This document shows, piece after piece, positions 17,991 through 26,480 of a DNA stretch of 37,649 nucleotides (the stretch's first letter is position 1; each line of letters opens with the position of its first letter). This DNA is from an uncultured Lachnospiraceae bacterium (lineage in GTDB: Bacteria; Bacillota; Clostridia; Lachnospirales; Lachnospiraceae), in assembly GCA_947382625.1 (NCBI GenBank), contig CANDAG010000036.1, positions 1 through 37,649 of the forward strand, in the 5' to 3' direction. The notes below the pieces were generated by a model. That model did no database searches. It was not told where the DNA came from and worked only from the letters and a program-made list of their open reading frames with translations. Both the position numbers and the translations under genes were made by a program.

Positions 17991-20315
17991 ATGACGGAAG
18001 AAAAAGATACGAATCAGGCAACAAGTGAATTAGTGATCGATGACGGCAGGATAGAAGCCATCGAAGAGTTCCAAAGTCCCGAGCAGTTATACAGGGACTT
18101 GGTTTTGCGTGTCCGGAAATACCATCCTTCAGATGACATTACTTTAATAGAAAAGGCTTACAATCTGGCAAGGAAGGCTCACGAAAACCAGGTGCGCAAA
18201 TCCGGCGAGCCTTATATCATCCATCCCTTATGTGTAGCCATCATACTGGCTGACCTGGAAATGGACAAAGAAACCATAGCCGCCGGCCTTCTGCATGATG
18301 TGATCGAGGATACCATCATGACAGAGGATGAGATCAAGGAGGAGTTTGGCAAGGATGTTGCCCTGCTGGTAGACGGAGTGACCAAGTTAGAGCAGCTGAA
18401 ATTTACCAGTGAGAACGGAGACAAAACCTTGGACCGGTTGGAAATGCAGGCAGAAAATCTCCGAAAAATGTTTCTGGCCATGGCAAGGGATATCCGTGTT
18501 ATTATCATTAAGCTTGCGGACCGTCTCCACAATATGCGGACCCTGAAGTATAAGAGCCCGGAAAGCCAGATCCGGATCGCAAGAGAGACCATGGAGATTT
18601 ATGCCCCCATTGCCCAGAGGCTTGGGATATCCAAGATCAAGGTGGAGTTAGATGACCTTTCCCTGAAATATTCGGCGCCGGATGCTTATTATGATCTGGC
18701 GGATAAGATCGCGGCCCGCAAAAGCGAGAGGGAGGCTTATATCCAGGGTATTGTGGATGAGGTGCGGGAGCATATCGTAGGTGCCGGTATCAAAGCTCAG
18801 ATCGACGGCCGTGTAAAGCATTTTTTCAGTATCTACAAAAAAATGAAGAATCAGAATAAAACCATTGACCAGATCTACGATCTGTTTGCAGTGAGGATCA
18901 TTGTGGATACGGTGAAGGACTGCTATGCGGCGTTAGGCGTGATCCATGAGATGTATAAGCCGATCCCGGGCCGATTCAAGGATTATATTGCCATGCCCAA
19001 GGCAAATATGTATCAGTCGCTGCATACTACCCTGATCGGGACCAACGGACAGCCCTTTGAGATCCAGATCAGAACCTACGAAATGCATAAGGCGGCGGAA
19101 TACGGGATTGCCGCCCACTGGAAATATAAGGTGGCCTCTGATGGCAAGAAGATAGAGGATTCCGAAGAAGAAAAGCTTTCCTGGCTTCGGCAGATCCTGG
19201 AGTGGCAGCAGGATATGTCTGACAACAGGGAATTCATGAATCTGTTAAAGAGCGATCTTGATCTGTTTTCGGACAGTGTTTACTGCTTTACTCCCACCGG
19301 AGAGGTGAAGAATCTTCCGGCAGGCTCCACGCCCATTGATTTTGCCTACAGTATCCACAGCGCGGTGGGGAATAAGATGATCGGCGCAAGAGTCAACGGT
19401 AAGCTGGTGACCATAGATTATGAGATCAAAAACGGCGATCAGCTGGAAATACTGACCTCCCAGAATTCCAAGGGACCCAGCCGGGACTGGCTTGGCGTGG
19501 TCAAGAGTACCCAGGCCAAGAATAAGATCAACCAGTGGTTTAAGAATGAATTTAAAGAAGACAATATCATCAAAGGCAAGGAGCTTTTAAACACATACTG
19601 TAAGAACAGAAATATCAATATGCCGGAGATCATGAAGACCGAATATATGGAGGTCATCATGCGCAAGTACGGCTTCAGGGATTGGGATTCAGTGCTTGCG
19701 GCGGTAGGGCACGGAGGCCTGAAGGAAGGGCAGATTATCAATAAGATGCTTGAGGTTTACGACAAAAACCACAAGAAGGAGCTGACCAATGAGGAAGTGC
19801 TTGCGGCGGTAGCCGAAAATGATTTTTCCAGGAAGCCTGTGCAGATCAAATCCAAAAGCGGGATCACCGTCAAGGGCATCCACGATGTGGCGGTGCGCTT
19901 TTCCAAGTGCTGTTCTCCGGTACCGGGAGATGAGATCGTGGGATATGTGACCCGGGGAAGAGGGGTATCGATCCACAGAACAGACTGTATCAATGTGATC
20001 AATCTTCCGGATATGGAAAGGGTGCGTCTGATCGACGCGGAATGGGAAGGCTCGCCGGATGAGACAGGCGGCGAAAAATATCTGGCTGAAATTAAAATTT
20101 TTGCCAATAACAGGAATGGCCTTTTAGCAGACATATCCAAGGCATTAACCGAAAAAAATATCGATATACTCGCCCTGAATACAAGGGTCAGCAAGCAGGG
20201 AACCGCTACCTTGTCGACCTCCTTTGAGATCACCAACAGGGAAGAGCTGAATCATATTATCGACAAGCTCAGCGGGATCGAGAGCGTTCTGGATATTGAG
20301 AGGACCACAGGATAA
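17991..20315 (+). CDS. rel: Bifunctional (p)ppGpp synthetase/hydrolase Rel
   Basis: Long ribosome-associated stringent-response enzyme of 774 residues. Order of domains: HD hydrolase (about 50-200, with H102-D103 in LLHDVIEDT), synthetase (about 240-350, with the RFKDYIAMPKANMYQSLHTT and FEIQIRTYEMH motifs), TGS (about 415-475, VYCFTPTGEVKNLPAGSTP), a helical and zinc-finger-like region containing FSKCCSPVPGDEIVGY, and a C-terminal ACT domain. Both active sites look intact. GAGGG lies eight bases before the ATG. It may share a transcript with the hydrolase gene 19 bases downstream. The window also holds relQ. Confidence 0.95.
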   Translation: MTEEKDTNQATSELVIDDGRIEAIEEFQSPEQLYRDLVLRVRKYHPSDDITLIEKAYNLARKAHENQVRKSGEPYIIHPLCVAIILADLEMDKETIAAGLLHDVIEDTIMTEDEIKEEFGKDVALLVDGVTKLEQLKFTSENGDKTLDRLEMQAENLRKMFLAMARDIRVIIIKLADRLHNMRTLKYKSPESQIRIARETMEIYAPIAQRLGISKIKVELDDLSLKYSAPDAYYDLADKIAARKSEREAYIQGIVDEVREHIVGAGIKAQIDGRVKHFFSIYKKMKNQNKTIDQIYDLFAVRIIVDTVKDCYAALGVIHEMYKPIPGRFKDYIAMPKANMYQSLHTTLIGTNGQPFEIQIRTYEMHKAAEYGIAAHWKYKVASDGKKIEDSEEEKLSWLRQILEWQQDMSDNREFMNLLKSDLDLFSDSVYCFTPTGEVKNLPAGSTPIDFAYSIHSAVGNKMIGARVNGKLVTIDYEIKNGDQLEILTSQNSKGPSRDWLGVVKSTQAKNKINQWFKNEFKEDNIIKGKELLNTYCKNRNINMPEIMKTEYMEVIMRKYGFRDWDSVLAAVGHGGLKEGQIINKMLEVYDKNHKKELTNEEVLAAVAENDFSRKPVQIKSKSGITVKGIHDVAVRFSKCCSPVPGDEIVGYVTRGRGVSIHRTDCINVINLPDMERVRLIDAEWEGSPDETGGEKYLAEIKIFANNRNGLLADISKALTEKNIDILALNTRVSKQGTATLSTSFEITNREELNHIIDKLSGIESVLDIERTTG

Positions 20316-20334
20316 AAGAAAGGAAATTTTGAAG

Positions 20335-20964
20335 ATGGCGAATTTAAAGATCGGCAGGATCATGCTGGGCATGTGTCAGACAAACTGCTATTTTGTCTAT
20401 GAAGAAGGAAAGCAGAAGGCGCTGGTATTCGATCCGGCGGACAAAGGCGAATATATTTATAACGGCCTGAAGGATAAGGGCTTTTCGGTGGAAGCGATCC
20501 TCCTGACTCATGGGCACTTTGACCATATCTGGGGTGTGGAGGCCTTAAAGGAGCTTTCCGGCGCAAAGGTGTATGCCTGGGAGGAAGAGAAGGAGGTATG
20601 CGAAAACGCCTCGGTAAATGTTTCCAAGGGAGCAGGAAGACCCTGCGCCATAAAGGCGGATCATTATCTGAAGGATGGAGAGGAGATCACCCTTGAAGAT
20701 ATGAATTTAAGGCTGATCGGTACGCCCGGACATACAAAGGGGAGTTGCTGCTATTATTTTGAGGATGATAAGATTTTGATAAGTGGGGACACTTTATTTC
20801 AGGAGTCAGTGGGAAGGACGGATCTGCCTACAGGAAGTATGGGAAGCCTTGTGCGCTCCGTGAAAGAAAAGCTCTTTCCTCTGCCGGAGGATGTAAAGGT
20901 ATATCCCGGCCACGGAGACTCCACCACGATAGGGCACGAAAAGAAATATAATCCCTTTTTATAA
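20335..20964 (+). CDS. Metallo-beta-lactamase-fold hydrolase (glyoxalase II-like)
   Basis: Cytoplasmic hydrolase of 209 residues with the two-metal motif H59-G-H61-F-D63-H64, a second ligand set in GTPGHTKGS, an Asp in SGDTLF and a closing His in VYPGHGDST. Proteins of this size next to rel are common in Firmicutes and are often named hydroxyacylglutathione hydrolase, but the substrate is not known. The ATG at 20335 has AAAGGA about 10 bases before it; an in-frame ATG at 20296 lies inside rel. Confidence 0.85.
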   Translation: MANLKIGRIMLGMCQTNCYFVYEEGKQKALVFDPADKGEYIYNGLKDKGFSVEAILLTHGHFDHIWGVEALKELSGAKVYAWEEEKEVCENASVNVSKGAGRPCAIKADHYLKDGEEITLEDMNLRLIGTPGHTKGSCCYYFEDDKILISGDTLFQESVGRTDLPTGSMGSLVRSVKEKLFPLPEDVKVYPGHGDSTTIGHEKKYNPFL

Positions 20965-21043
20965 TACAAAAGCACTTACGGCGGATCACAGGAACATCAG
21001 TGTTTGAAGCCGCAAAAAGAAAACGGCAGAAAGGAACAAGAAA

Positions 21044-22225
21044 ATGACAGCAAAGAGAAAAGTATTTATGGCTGCCGCGGTACTGGCAGCAGGCATGATC
21101 CTGACAGGATGCGGCAAAGAGGAACAGGAACCGGCTTCGCCGGAGGTTGTGGTTGAGCCCATACCGGAAGCGACCACGGAGCCCACACCGGAAGCGACTA
21201 CGGAGCCGGAGGATCCTTCAGTGATCGGAGAGCGGGAGTCGGTAGATGGAAAGATGCAGAGCTACCTGACCGGAGAATGGAAGGATGAAGAGGTGGTATC
21301 AAGACGCCCGATCGCAGTTATGATCCCCAACAATTCTCCAGCCATGCCTCAGTACGGGATCTCCAGGGCAAGCATTATCTATGAAGCTCCTGTTGAGGGA
21401 AGGATCACCAGGCTGATGGGAGTTTTTGAGGACTTTGATGATCTGGAAAGGATCGGACCTGTCAGAAGCAGCCGTGACTACTTTGTCTATGTAGCCATGG
21501 GATATGAGGCTCTTTATTGTAACTGGGGGCTGGCAAGGCCTTATGTGGAAGAGCTGATCAACCGTGATACAGTCCAGAATATCAGCGCCGCAGTGGAGGG
21601 GATCAACAATCCTGCCCATGAAGCCTTTGACAGGGTCAGCCGTCCGGGCTATGCCACAGAATTTACCGGGTACCTTTTTATAGACGGAGTGAAGGAAGCG
21701 GCAGAGCGGCTTGGCTATGAATGGGAATATGATGACGCCTATGTGCCTCCCTTTACCTTTGCAGCGGAAGGGAAGAGGGCCGAGGAAGAGTTTTATAAGG
21801 ACGCGGAGGATGCCACCATGGTATATCCCGGCGGACAGAGCGGCAATCAGGGCGGTTATGGCGCTTATAATCCCTACTTTGAGTATAATGAAGAGGATCA
21901 TCTTTATTACAGATATCAGAACGGCAAGCAGCATATCGACGAGATCGACAGCAAACAGCTCACCGTGTCCAATGTAGTATTCCAGTACTGCCATGGAGAA
22001 GTGAGAGACTCTCATGATTATCTGGCGTTTGGCGTTCACGGAGAAGGGGATGCCATTGTCTTCACCGGCGGAAAGGTGATTAAGGGCACCTGGGAGAGAT
22101 ATGACGGTGACGCCACGCCGGCCAAATTCTATGACGAAAACGGCGAAGAGATCATTTTTAACCAGGGAAAGACCTGGATCTGCAATATCTGGAAGGAATA
22201 CGGAGAGTTTGTAGAGTACAAATAA
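21044..22225 (+). CDS. DUF3048-domain lipoprotein (YerB-like)
   Basis: Exported lipoprotein of 393 residues. Signal peptide with lipobox LTGC (C23), followed by a short Pro/Thr/Glu linker with a repeated PEATTEPTPEATTEP unit and then a DUF3048 domain from about 80. RRPIAVMIPNNSPAMPQYGIS, YEAPVEGRITRLMGVF and RIGPVRSSRDYFVY are characteristic. The C-terminus has the matching YRYQNGKQH and WERYDGDATPAKFYDENG parts of the second domain. Role unknown, probably cell envelope. AAAGGA precedes the ATG. The third hairpin repeat pair lies 12 bases after the stop. Confidence 0.88.
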   Translation: MTAKRKVFMAAAVLAAGMILTGCGKEEQEPASPEVVVEPIPEATTEPTPEATTEPEDPSVIGERESVDGKMQSYLTGEWKDEEVVSRRPIAVMIPNNSPAMPQYGISRASIIYEAPVEGRITRLMGVFEDFDDLERIGPVRSSRDYFVYVAMGYEALYCNWGLARPYVEELINRDTVQNISAAVEGINNPAHEAFDRVSRPGYATEFTGYLFIDGVKEAAERLGYEWEYDDAYVPPFTFAAEGKRAEEEFYKDAEDATMVYPGGQSGNQGGYGAYNPYFEYNEEDHLYYRYQNGKQHIDEIDSKQLTVSNVVFQYCHGEVRDSHDYLAFGVHGEGDAIVFTGGKVIKGTWERYDGDATPAKFYDENGEEIIFNQGKTWICNIWKEYGEFVEYK

Positions 22226-22237
22226 AAAGAAAAACCT

Positions 22238-22313
22238 GACATACGGACTGTGCGCGGAGCGTGCAGTCCGTTGTTGACATTAGGACAGTTCGCGGAGCGT
22301 GCAGTCCGTTGTC
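22238..22313. repeat. Tandem pair of 38-bp hairpin repeats, locus 3
   Basis: Copies 22238-22275 and 22276-22313 with no spacer. The first copy has an 11-bp stem GGACTGTGCGC / GCGTGCAGTCC (two G-T pairs) with a GGA loop. The second differs on one arm only (GGACAG against CAGTCC), a single mismatch. The pair lies between the DUF3048 gene and the glmS promoter, 10 bases before the -35. Confidence 0.88.
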
Positions 22314-22323
22314 TTTTCACAGG

Positions 22324-22352
22324 TTTACAAATCCATTGTTTTTGTGTATAAT
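22324..22352 (+). promoter_or_regulatory. Predicted promoter of glmS
   Basis: TTTACA (22324-22329), 17-base spacer, TATAAT (22347-22352). It starts a leader that holds the glmS ribozyme. Confidence 0.75.
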
Positions 22353-22410
22353 GGTATGCGGCACCTTGAAAACAACATAAATGCATGAGGTTTGTCATTG
22401 TTTCCCTTAT

Positions 22411-22601
22411 CTAGCGCCATGGCCTTCCAGAGAAGCGGCAGTATATTTGTCGCAGGATCCGGGAGGTTGACGAGGTAAAGAGTGATCGAAAATTCGGCGG
22501 ATGCTCTTTCGTACTTCTCCGGTGCGGGATATACCGGCAAATATGCGGGTAACTGCAAAACAAATACGGTATAACGGAGACCTGCTGTTAAAGCAGGAAA
22601 T
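22411..22601 (+). ncRNA. glmS ribozyme (glucosamine-6-phosphate-activated)
   Basis: Self-cleaving leader RNA. Cut site expected between A22413 and G22414 in TCTAGCGCC. Conserved core pieces are in order: GCGCC, a P1 helix (CCTTCC with GGGAGG), GTTGACGAGG, ATCGA, TCGGCGGATG, a P2.1 helix (AAAGAG with CTCTTT), P3 arms TCTCCG and CGGAGA, and a final CCTGC/GCAGG helix ending near 22601. When glucosamine-6-phosphate is high the RNA cuts itself and the glmS message is degraded. The ends are approximate. Confidence 0.9.
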
Positions 22602-22651
22602 CTTATTGATCAGGCCCGAGAGCGCAGAGTGCGCAGGACGGCATATAATGA

Positions 22652-22694
22652 ACAGTAAACGCTTAAGCTTATTACAGTAAACGCTAAAGCTATT
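22652..22694 (+). repeat. Two-copy tandem repeat in the glmS leader
   Basis: ACAGTAAACGCTTAAGCTTATT (22652-22673, shown shortened as ACAGTAAACGCTTAAGCTTA) followed at once by a near copy ACAGTAAACGCTAAAGCTATT (22674-22694). It lies between the ribozyme and the ribosome site. The stretch 22602-22717 holds no gene. Confidence 0.7.
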
Positions 22695-22717
22695 AATAGA
22701 AAGATGAGGGAAACATT

Positions 22718-24535
22718 ATGTGTGGAATTATTGGATATACAGGCAAAGGTAATGCGCAGAAGATCATGCTGGATGCGTTGGAGCTTTTGGAGTACAGAGG
22801 CTATGACAGTGCAGGGATTGCCCTTTTAAATCAGGGAAAAACACAGATCCTGAAGAGAGCGGGAAGAGTAAAGGAATTACGGGAGCTGTGTGCAAGAGAA
22901 AAACCGGCGGGGCAATGCGGCATCGGACATACCAGGTGGGCGACTCACGGCGGGGTATGCGACGAGAATGCGCATCCTCACCGATTCGGGCAGATCACCC
23001 TGATCCACAACGGTATCATCGAAAATTACAGGGAGCTTATGGAGAAGTATGCCCTGGAAGGAAGGCTGAAATCTGAAACAGACAGCGAGGTGGTGGCTGC
23101 GGTGGTGGAGCATTTTTACCAGGGAGATCCCTATTCGGCGATCCGCAGGACCGTGCTGAAGCTGAAAGGAACCTTTGCCCTTGCCATTATGTTCGACGAC
23201 CAGCCCGACAAGATCTTTGCAGTCCGGAATGTGAGCCCTATTGTGGCGGCAGCTACAGAGGACGGAACAATACTGGCTTCTGATGTGACGGCCATTGCGC
23301 CCTTCACATCGGATTATTTTGTGTTGCCTGAGTTTCATGTGGCCTGCCTCTCGAGAGAGGGGATCGAAATGTTTGATCTTTCCGGAGACAGGGTAGAGAT
23401 AGAGTGGCTGAAGATGGACTGGGATGTAAGCCGTAGTGGTAAGGGCGGTTACCCCTTTTATATGGAAAAGGAGATCATGGAGCAGCCGGAGGTGATACGG
23501 GAGACCATTATGCCCAGGATCAGGGACGGGAAGCCGGATTTTTCTGAGGAAGGTATTCCGGATGAGATGCTCAGGGAGTGCAAAAGAATCTGCGTGATCG
23601 CCTGCGGTACTGCCATGCATGCAGGACTGGTGGGGAAGAGCCTGATCCAGGCAATGATCGGGATCCATGTGGATGTGGTAATGGCTTCGGAATTCATGTA
23701 TAATGATCCGGTAGTAAATAAGGATACCCTGGTGGTGACCATTTCCCAGTCGGGGGAAACCATAGATACCCTGGAGGCTCTTAAATTTGCACGCAAGTGC
23801 GGCTCACCCAGTATCTCCATTGTTAATGTGAGAGGGGCTTCCATTGCAAGAGCCAGTGAGTATGTGATCTACACCAATGCCGGTCCGGAGATCGCGGTAG
23901 CAAGCACCAAGGCCTATACCACCCAGCTGGCGGTCTTGTATCTCCTTACGGCCAGAATGGCAATGGCCAGAAATCTCTGGCAGGAAGAGGAGCTTGCCCG
24001 CTACATGAAGGAATTGCAGAGGGTTCCCCAGGTAATGGAGCGGACCCTTGAGACAAAGGAGGAGATTCACCGGCTGGCAGGGACGATTTTAAATGCCCGG
24101 GACGTGTTTATGATCGGCCGGGGATTGGATTATTCCATTTTGCTGGAAGGGTCTCTTAAGCTGAAGGAGGTTTCCTACATCCACTCCGAGGCCTATGCCT
24201 CCGGTGAATTAAAGCACGGCACGATCGCACTGATCACAGAGGATACGCCGGTGATCGCAGTGGTGACTCAGGAGAAGCTAAAGAGCAAGGAGCTTTCCAA
24301 TATCAGAGAAGTGCAGTCCAGAGGTGCAAGGGTATTGCTTCTTATTAAAGAAGATGAGACAATGGATGAAGGAGAAAAGTGGAGCTGTGTCTACCGGCTG
24401 CCCCGTATGGAGGATCCGTTTATGGTGATGCCTGCGTCTGTTGTATTGCAGCTGATCGCCTACTATGTATCTTTGGATAAAGGGCTGGACGTAGATAAGC
24501 CACGGAATCTGGCAAAAGTGGTTACAGTAGAATAA
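22718..24535 (+). CDS. glmS: Glutamine-fructose-6-phosphate aminotransferase GlmS
   Basis: Makes glucosamine-6-phosphate from fructose-6-phosphate and glutamine, the entry to peptidoglycan amino sugars. Protein of 605 residues, full length. The N-terminal glutaminase domain begins MCGIIGY with the catalytic Cys2 and has HTRWATHG. Two SIS sugar-isomerase domains follow, with VACGTAMHAG-like ACGTA, SQSGETIDT and the C-terminal HSEAYASGELKHGTIALI and DVDKPRNLAKVVTVE tail. GAGGGA lies just ahead of the ATG. Regulated by the upstream ribozyme. hemZ follows 42 bases later. Confidence 0.97.
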   Translation: MCGIIGYTGKGNAQKIMLDALELLEYRGYDSAGIALLNQGKTQILKRAGRVKELRELCAREKPAGQCGIGHTRWATHGGVCDENAHPHRFGQITLIHNGIIENYRELMEKYALEGRLKSETDSEVVAAVVEHFYQGDPYSAIRRTVLKLKGTFALAIMFDDQPDKIFAVRNVSPIVAAATEDGTILASDVTAIAPFTSDYFVLPEFHVACLSREGIEMFDLSGDRVEIEWLKMDWDVSRSGKGGYPFYMEKEIMEQPEVIRETIMPRIRDGKPDFSEEGIPDEMLRECKRICVIACGTAMHAGLVGKSLIQAMIGIHVDVVMASEFMYNDPVVNKDTLVVTISQSGETIDTLEALKFARKCGSPSISIVNVRGASIARASEYVIYTNAGPEIAVASTKAYTTQLAVLYLLTARMAMARNLWQEEELARYMKELQRVPQVMERTLETKEEIHRLAGTILNARDVFMIGRGLDYSILLEGSLKLKEVSYIHSEAYASGELKHGTIALITEDTPVIAVVTQEKLKSKELSNIREVQSRGARVLLLIKEDETMDEGEKWSCVYRLPRMEDPFMVMPASVVLQLIAYYVSLDKGLDVDKPRNLAKVVTVE

Positions 24536-24577
24536 ACGAGGAGCCTGCCGCAGGCAGGGAATAAGGTTGGGGAAACA

Positions 24578-26116
24578 ATGACAAATGCAAAGGATTTATG
24601 TAAAGATGTATCTTCAGTGATTCAGGTTGCCGTTAACAGGGCGGGATTTGCCTATGATATCCATGCCCTTGTGAAATCCTTCTATCCGGCATGGGATGTG
24701 AAGGTGGCAGAGGGAGAGGACGAGAGTGAAGGCGTAAGAGTCTGGGATATTTTGATAGTGATTGAGGAGGAAAAGGTCAGGATCGCACTGAGAGAACCGG
24801 GGAAGCATCAGGAGTCTGAGAGGGAGGCTGACGGGCCTGTCTCTGCGGAAGACAGCATCGGGCTTCAAAGGGACACTTCAGGCGAAGTGACCCGGCTGGA
24901 GATCAAAAACCGGATCAAGCAGCTTTTGTATCAAATGCTTTCCGGATATACAGGACAGAAGCTTCCATGGGGAACTCTCACGGGTATCCGCCCGGTCAAA
25001 ATTCCCATGTCAATGCTGGAGGAGGGTAAGGAAGAAGAGGAGATCAGGGCTTATATGCGTAAGACCTATTTTATCAGCCCCGGGAAGGAGCAACTGGCCA
25101 TTGATATTGCCAAAAGGGAAAAGGCCTTGCTCGATACTCTTCATTATGAGAATGGCTACAGCCTTTATATCGGCATTCCTTTTTGCCCTACTACCTGTCT
25201 GTACTGCTCCTTTACCTCTTATCCGATCGTTTCCTGGAAAAAGCGGGTGGGAGAGTATCTGGACGCGCTGGAAAAGGAAATTGATTTTACTGCGGAAATA
25301 TACAAAAATAAGATACTGGACACTATTTATATTGGCGGTGGAACGCCCACTACATTAGAGCCCCCGGAGCTGGGGCGTCTTCTTGCCAAAATAAGAGACA
25401 GCCTTGATCTGTCCCATCTGAAGGAATTTACGGTGGAGGCCGGCCGGGCAGACAGCATTACGCCGGAGAAGCTTAAGGTATTGAAGGAAGGCGGAGTTAC
25501 CAGAATCTCGGTCAATCCTCAGACCATGAAGCAGGAAACCCTGGATCTGATCGGCAGAAGGCATACTGTTACCCAGGTAAAGGAAGCCTTTGCCATGGCA
25601 AGAGAAGCGGGCTTTACCAATATTAATATGGATATCATTCTTGGGCTTCCCGGAGAGGAACCGGCGGATGTGCGTCACACCATAGATGAAATAGAAAGGC
25701 TGGATCCTGACAGTCTGACGGTGCATTCCCTGGCCATCAAACGTGCCTCCCGGCTCAGCCAGTGGATCATTGAAAACGGGATCTCTGCTCTGAACAATAC
25801 GGAAGAGACCATGGAGATCACCGCAGAGGGAGCTGTGCGGATGGGAATGGTGCCTTATTATCTGTACCGCCAGAAAAACATGTCCGGTAATTTTGAGAAC
25901 GTGGGTTACGCCAGGGATGGAAAATTCGGCATTTATAATATTTTGATCATGGAGGAGAAACAGGACATCATCGCTTTGGGAGCCGGTTCGATCAGTAAAA
26001 GGGTACACCCGGACGGGCAGATCGAGAGATGCGAAAATGTCAAGGATGTGGCTTCTTTCATAGAAAGAATCGATGAAATGATTGAGCGAAAGAGAAGGCT
26101 GCTCACTGATTTTTAA
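24578..26116 (+). CDS. hemZ: Radical SAM coproporphyrinogen dehydrogenase HemZ
   Basis: Oxygen-independent coproporphyrinogen-III oxidase-like protein of 512 residues. The radical SAM cluster motif is C203-x3-C207-x2-C210 in PFCPTTCLYC. Other landmarks are GGGTPTTL, VEAGRADSIT (family has GRPDTI-like), ISVNPQTM and the long HemZ-specific N-terminal region. YYLYRQKNMSGNFENVGY is the typical HemZ C-terminal motif. Many HemZ proteins lack proven haem activity, so the exact reaction is open. The 42-base gap after glmS holds a small hairpin (CCTGC/GCAGG) and no clear promoter. Confidence 0.9.
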   Translation: MTNAKDLCKDVSSVIQVAVNRAGFAYDIHALVKSFYPAWDVKVAEGEDESEGVRVWDILIVIEEEKVRIALREPGKHQESEREADGPVSAEDSIGLQRDTSGEVTRLEIKNRIKQLLYQMLSGYTGQKLPWGTLTGIRPVKIPMSMLEEGKEEEEIRAYMRKTYFISPGKEQLAIDIAKREKALLDTLHYENGYSLYIGIPFCPTTCLYCSFTSYPIVSWKKRVGEYLDALEKEIDFTAEIYKNKILDTIYIGGGTPTTLEPPELGRLLAKIRDSLDLSHLKEFTVEAGRADSITPEKLKVLKEGGVTRISVNPQTMKQETLDLIGRRHTVTQVKEAFAMAREAGFTNINMDIILGLPGEEPADVRHTIDEIERLDPDSLTVHSLAIKRASRLSQWIIENGISALNNTEETMEITAEGAVRMGMVPYYLYRQKNMSGNFENVGYARDGKFGIYNILIMEEKQDIIALGAGSISKRVHPDGQIERCENVKDVASFIERIDEMIERKRRLLTDF

Positions 26117-26156
26117 GAGTTTTTCTCTTCCTCAAAAGCATAGGAAATGGTGCAAA

Positions 26157-26194
26157 GTACATCAAAAGTACATCATTTTTTTACTTGATAGTAC
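26157..26194. repeat. Small repeats at the start of the accessory zone
   Basis: GTACATCA occurs at 26157-26164 and 26168-26175, 11 bases apart, and a partial inverted match TTGATAGTAC lies at 26185-26194. This is just after the hemZ stop, where gene content turns from core to mobile. It could be part of a recombinase site, but no partner copy was found at the other side. The gap 26117-26480 otherwise holds the terminator and promoter listed next and a 9-bp inverted repeat AGGAAACGC (26306-26314) / GCGTTTCCT (26442-26450). Confidence 0.35.
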
Positions 26195-26237
26195 AGAATA
26201 ATACGCAATAAATATGAATACCTGAATATTGTGCCTT

Positions 26238-26278
26238 AAAGGACAATCTCATTTTAGCGAATGGGGCTGTCCTTTTTT
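26238..26278 (+). terminator. Intrinsic terminator after hemZ
   Basis: Stem AAAGGACA / TGTCCTTT, with a second inner stem CTCATT/AATGGG, followed by a T run. It closes the glmS-hemZ transcript 120 bases after the stop. Confidence 0.75.
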
Positions 26279-26376
26279 GTTATAGTCAAACAATTATTTT
26301 ATTAAAGGAAACGCTATAACAATCGGAACATCAATAAAAATCCGGTCATATCTGGCTCGGCTTCTGAAAGTTTCGA

Positions 26377-26405
26377 TTGATTTAGCAGGGCTTTCAGGGT
26401 ATAAT
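26377..26405 (+). promoter_or_regulatory. Predicted promoter of the transposase-type nuclease gene
   Basis: TTGATT (26377-26382), 17-base spacer, TATAAT (26400-26405), 75 bases before the gene. Confidence 0.65.
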
Positions 26406-26480
26406 GAATCCGAGGTCATATACCTATTGGGAATGGCTTTTGCGTTTCCTGCAACTGGATAAAAGGAGGTTTTATGGCTA

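Noticed and set aside
22411-22601. T-box or other riboswitch before glmS
   Set aside because: No T-box TGGNACCGCG element or anti-terminator was found, while the glmS ribozyme core pieces occur in the right order.
22877-23668. Long leftward reading frame opposite glmS, and many similar frames opposite other genes
   Set aside because: It lies fully inside a certain gene on the other strand, has no ribosome site, and its protein has no recognisable pattern; GC-rich codon use creates such shadows.
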